Shown one piece after another: positions 61,124 through 64,000 of a stretch of 64,000 bases of DNA; position 1 is the first letter of the stretch, and every line of letters starts with the position of its first letter. The stretch lies in contig CBFGJP010000001.1 of NCBI GenBank assembly GCA_965649105.1, forward strand, positions 39,532 to 103,531. Reading direction: 5' to 3'. This stretch comes from JAOAFX01 sp965649105. Lineage in GTDB: Bacteria; Hydrothermota; Tepidihabitantia; SM23-42; JAOAFX01. The notes under the pieces were generated by a model. It saw only the letters and a program-made list of their open reading frames with translations. It did no database searches and was not told where the DNA came from. A program made the position numbers and the translations under genes.

Positions 61124-64000
61124 ATGAAAGAATTCTTATCTCAATGGCTAATATTTTTTCCCATTGCATTCGCACAATCAACCGGTGCCCGATATCTAAT
61201 CATCACACATGACAGTTATTACAATGCAATAAAGCCCCTTGCAGAGTGGAAAACCCAAAAAGGCTATAAAGCAAAGATTGTAAAACTCTCTGAAATCGGA
61301 AATGATTCAACCCAGATTAGAAACTATATTGTAAATGCATATAATAACTGGACTATCAAACCTGAATTTCTATTATTAGTTGGGAACAAATACCAATTAC
61401 CATTTCCGAGAATAGGGCAGGCAGGGAATTATGCTTATTATTCTGATAATTATTATACAAATGTTACTGGCGATTTCCGTAATGAAATTATACCTGGTAG
61501 ACTCTGGGTCTTTGATTCTAATGAAGTAAAGACTATTGTGTCCAAGATTTTAGGGTATGAAAAAAATCCATATATGGCAGAACCTCTGTGGTTTCGTAAA
61601 GGGACAACCATTGTCTGTGAAGATAATCAACCTCCATATTCAGATTCTATATACTGGGCTGACGCAAGATTTATGCATCAATATATGAACGATGCGGGAT
61701 TCCTAAAGATTGACTCTCTTGCCAAAAGTTTTGGTGATTCAAGTTCTGATGTTATCAATGCGATCAATGAAGGAAGAACTTATATCCTTTATCGTGGTGT
61801 TGGGGGTATGACCTGGAATTATCCTTTTCAGGACATTCGCATAGAAGATATGAACAATGGTTTTAAACTTCCTGTTGTAATCTCGGCAACCTGCGCCACT
61901 GTTGAAGGGATTGGTTACTGGTGGCTCAATGCTGGCACCCCTGACCAACCCAAAGGAACTGTTGGTTTTTTGGGGACGACTACAGTACTTATCAATGCAG
62001 CAGAATTCCGCAGTGCACTGGCAAAAGGGACGATTCAAGGCATATTCAGGGATAATCTGATTACACTTGGAAAGGCAGCCGAATCAGGAAGGATGTATTA
62101 TTACAATCTCTTTGGCAATACCCTTGAATATGATAGCTGGACCTGTCTTGGCGACCCGGAGATGACTTTATGGACAACCACACCGCGCATAATCCAGATT
62201 CTGCACACAGGTTTCTGGAGTTCTGACACTTATACTGTTCAAGTCCGGGATGGTATTCAACCCGTAGAGAGTGCTTTAGTGTGCATTATGTCTTGCCATG
62301 ATTCAACAAAGTATTATTATAAACGGACCGATAGCAATGGAAAGGCAGTATTCGTAGGCAGTCTGCAACTACCTGACTTAGGATTGTTAACTGTTACAGG
62401 TAAAAATCTATTACCAATTGTGGATACAGTTATTGGTGGGTATAGTGGCGGTCCTTTTCTAATATACTACAAACATCTCTGCCTTGATAGTCTTGGTGGC
62501 AATGGTAATCATCAACCAAACAATAGTGAAAATATTGAACTCCCGCTATGGGTAATGAACATTGGAGATTCTATTGCCTATAGTGTCCGGGGAATTTTGC
62601 AAAAAGCCGAGCCCGATATTTATTATCAAATCTCTGATACTATCAAGTCATTTGGTGATATCTATCCTTGTGATTCAGCATTTACCTCTGAAGATGGATT
62701 TAATATTTCAATACATCCTGACTGCCCTGATAGCCACAGGATTAAATTAAAATTGACAATGATGGATGTAGATTTGAATCAGTGGATTTCCTATTTTGAT
62801 TTCCTGGTATATAGCCCCAGACCTTTTATTACTCTCAAGTCATTTTCCTTTAACGATTCAGTTGGTGGTAATAATAATCACCAGATAAATCCCGGAGAGA
62901 ACATAGAACTTGCTGTCTGGCTTGAAAATATTGGCGACTCAATGGCAGAAAATGTTATTGGTACATTAAAGCAAGAAATAAGTGACCCTTATTTTACCCT
63001 TTCTGATACAATAAAATCCTTTGGCACAATAATGCCTCAGGATTCTGCGACAACAGGAGAAGATGGGTTTAATATTATAGTTGACACCTTATGTCCAGAC
63101 CAGCATCAACTTAAACTCCAGATAAAAATCACGGATTCTCTTGACTCTACCTGGGTTTATAATTTCTATTTGATTAACTATGCTCCTGTTTTGAGCTATT
63201 ATGATTACTTCATTAGTGATACATTAAAATATATTAAATCTAATGATACTGCCTTTTTAAAAATTCTGATAAAAAATACTGGCTCAGAGATTGGGCAAGG
63301 TGTTGTTGGTCATTTGATATCCCGGGATACCCTGATATCAATTATCAGCGATTCCTGCTATTATGGTGATATTCTTCCTGATAGTGTCTCCGGCAACCAA
63401 GTTACAACATTTAAAATCTCAGCAAAGCCAAACATCATTCCTTGTTATTTGTCAACCTTAAAACTCGCCCTTGATGGACTATTCTACCATGATACAGTTG
63501 ATGTTCCTATATATGTAGGGCAGTATGATTACCTGGTCTGGGACCCTGACCCTAACCATTCCAGCGGCTTTATTATCCATTCAAAACTTATGAGTTTAAA
63601 TTATAATGGGCAATACAAACAGATATTCCCTTATGGATATTTGAACATATATAAATCCCTTTTTGTAACCTGCGGTATGTCACCAAACAAATATATTGTT
63701 TTGAGTAACAATCCTGTTGTACCTGAAATTCTTGACTTTATAAACGATGGTGGGAAAATGTATCTTGAGGGTGGAGATATATGGTATTATGACCCATTAT
63801 ACAATAACGGTTTTGATTTCAATCCTTATTTTTTCATAACTCCTCTTGCTAATAATATTGGATATTTTACAGGTATTTCCGGATATGACAGCACATTCAC
63901 AGTAATGATGAGTTTCAACTATTCTGGGGAGGCAAGTTCCATTGACTATATTATTCCCAACACCGCTGGAATCTCAATACTAAAGAATCGTTATAACAAT
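61124..64000 (+). CDS. Secreted C25 (gingipain)-family peptidase homologue, 3' end outside window
   Basis: The frame is open from ATG 61124 to the window edge, giving at least 959 residues. A signal-like start (MKEFLSQWLIFFPIAFAQ) precedes a C25 domain: ARYLIITHDSYYNAIKPL, EFLLLVGNKYQLPFPR, DFRNEIIPGRLWV. The Cys block is present (VVISATCATVEGIGYWW, Cys257), but 31 residues earlier, where gingipains have the catalytic His (YxGHG), the sequence reads YRGVGG (Val226). Two tandem CARDB-like repeats follow at about residues 450-660 (starting SLGGNGNHQPNNSENIELP and SVGGNNNHQINPGENIELA). A C-terminal sorting domain, if any, lies beyond the window. Confidence 0.8.
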   Translation, partial: MKEFLSQWLIFFPIAFAQSTGARYLIITHDSYYNAIKPLAEWKTQKGYKAKIVKLSEIGNDSTQIRNYIVNAYNNWTIKPEFLLLVGNKYQLPFPRIGQAGNYAYYSDNYYTNVTGDFRNEIIPGRLWVFDSNEVKTIVSKILGYEKNPYMAEPLWFRKGTTIVCEDNQPPYSDSIYWADARFMHQYMNDAGFLKIDSLAKSFGDSSSDVINAINEGRTYILYRGVGGMTWNYPFQDIRIEDMNNGFKLPVVISATCATVEGIGYWWLNAGTPDQPKGTVGFLGTTTVLINAAEFRSALAKGTIQGIFRDNLITLGKAAESGRMYYYNLFGNTLEYDSWTCLGDPEMTLWTTTPRIIQILHTGFWSSDTYTVQVRDGIQPVESALVCIMSCHDSTKYYYKRTDSNGKAVFVGSLQLPDLGLLTVTGKNLLPIVDTVIGGYSGGPFLIYYKHLCLDSLGGNGNHQPNNSENIELPLWVMNIGDSIAYSVRGILQKAEPDIYYQISDTIKSFGDIYPCDSAFTSEDGFNISIHPDCPDSHRIKLKLTMMDVDLNQWISYFDFLVYSPRPFITLKSFSFNDSVGGNNNHQINPGENIELAVWLENIGDSMAENVIGTLKQEISDPYFTLSDTIKSFGTIMPQDSATTGEDGFNIIVDTLCPDQHQLKLQIKITDSLDSTWVYNFYLINYAPVLSYYDYFISDTLKYIKSNDTAFLKILIKNTGSEIGQGVVGHLISRDTLISIISDSCYYGDILPDSVSGNQVTTFKISAKPNIIPCYLSTLKLALDGLFYHDTVDVPIYVGQYDYLVWDPDPNHSSGFIIHSKLMSLNYNGQYKQIFPYGYLNIYKSLFVTCGMSPNKYIVLSNNPVVPEILDFINDGGKMYLEGGDIWYYDPLYNNGFDFNPYFFITPLANNIGYFTGISGYDSTFTVMMSFNYSGEASSIDYIIPNTAGISILKNRYNN

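Noticed and set aside
1..64000. CRISPR arrays, insertion sequences, prophage genes or rRNA genes
   Set aside because: No regularly spaced direct repeats, transposase motifs, phage structural proteins or conserved rRNA sequence were seen on either strand.

Overview
The window is an AT-rich segment of a diderm (Gram-negative-type) bacterium. The envelope genes make this clear: bamA, a Skp-like chaperone, a lolA-like carrier gene, lnt, an lpxH-like hydrolase gene and several beta-barrel candidates. Several large secreted proteins end in FlgD/Por-type C-terminal sorting domains, there are many TPR proteins and pseudopilin-type pilins, and IorAB and a tryptophanase/tyrosine phenol-lyase homologue point to amino-acid fermentation. 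Together these suggest an uncultivated FCB-like or WOR-3-like anaerobe. That assignment is inference; no rRNA gene is present. A run of exactly 100 N at 43985-44084 shows this is a draft scaffold.

Layout. 1-3110: a TPR tail, a zincin-like protein, a GT28 glycosyltransferase and a decayed ArsB/NhaD-type permease. 3355-7187 (+): glnA, a Gfo/Idh/MocA oxidoreductase and lnt. 7256-10371 (-): a large secreted protein broken by frameshifts and a stop. 10472-15636 (+): an unknown protein, rsmI, a CDP-alcohol phosphatidyltransferase, hflX, nadB and a small TPR protein. 15650-17218 (-): an MFS transporter and a small exported protein. 17409-19768 (+): iorAB. 19915-25762 (+): a tight operon of a lolA-like gene, a hotdog thioesterase, rimO, a barrel candidate, a TPR protein and a tryptophanase/TPL homologue. 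25845-31412 (+): clpC, bamA and a Skp/LpoB-like fusion. 31585-32533: tRNA-Arg(ACG), tadA and tRNA-Ser(CGA), with a repeat family. 32612-35132 (-): a frameshifted ArsR-like regulator and priA. 35244-40976 (-): two paralogous pseudopilins around an ABC transporter/TPR operon, a long structured leader and an NtrC-type regulator. 41010-47291 (-): envelope and secreted proteins, including an M14 carboxypeptidase interrupted by the gap. 47495-53560 (-): rpsO, pnp, an M16 peptidase, a B12-binding radical SAM protein and truD. 53818-61028: an lpxH-like gene, hutH, a GT-C transferase, a Spy-like protein, a GT4, a cyclophilin and a TudS/DUF1722 protein. 61124 to the edge: a C25-peptidase-like secreted protein.

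The most striking pattern is regulatory. At least nineteen promoters on both strands share a TTGAC-type -35 box and a TATAAT-type -10 box separated by exactly 16 bp. In ten of them the start codon lies only 5-8 nt beyond the -10 box, so the mRNAs should be essentially leaderless. The others have short leaders, most with a clear Shine-Dalgarno sequence. One exception, upstream of the pilin at 38589-39116, gives a leader of about 350 nt with interleaved (pseudoknot-capable) helices and a terminator-like hairpin just before the ribosome binding site. This is the best candidate for an undescribed regulatory RNA here. Other notable points are a tRNA-Arg(ACG) promoter that should also transcribe tadA, whose enzyme edits that anticodon; a HutH whose cofactor triad is Ala-Cys-Gly; an apparent ATT start codon; a Skp/LpoB-like fusion; and a C25 homologue whose catalytic histidine position is valine.
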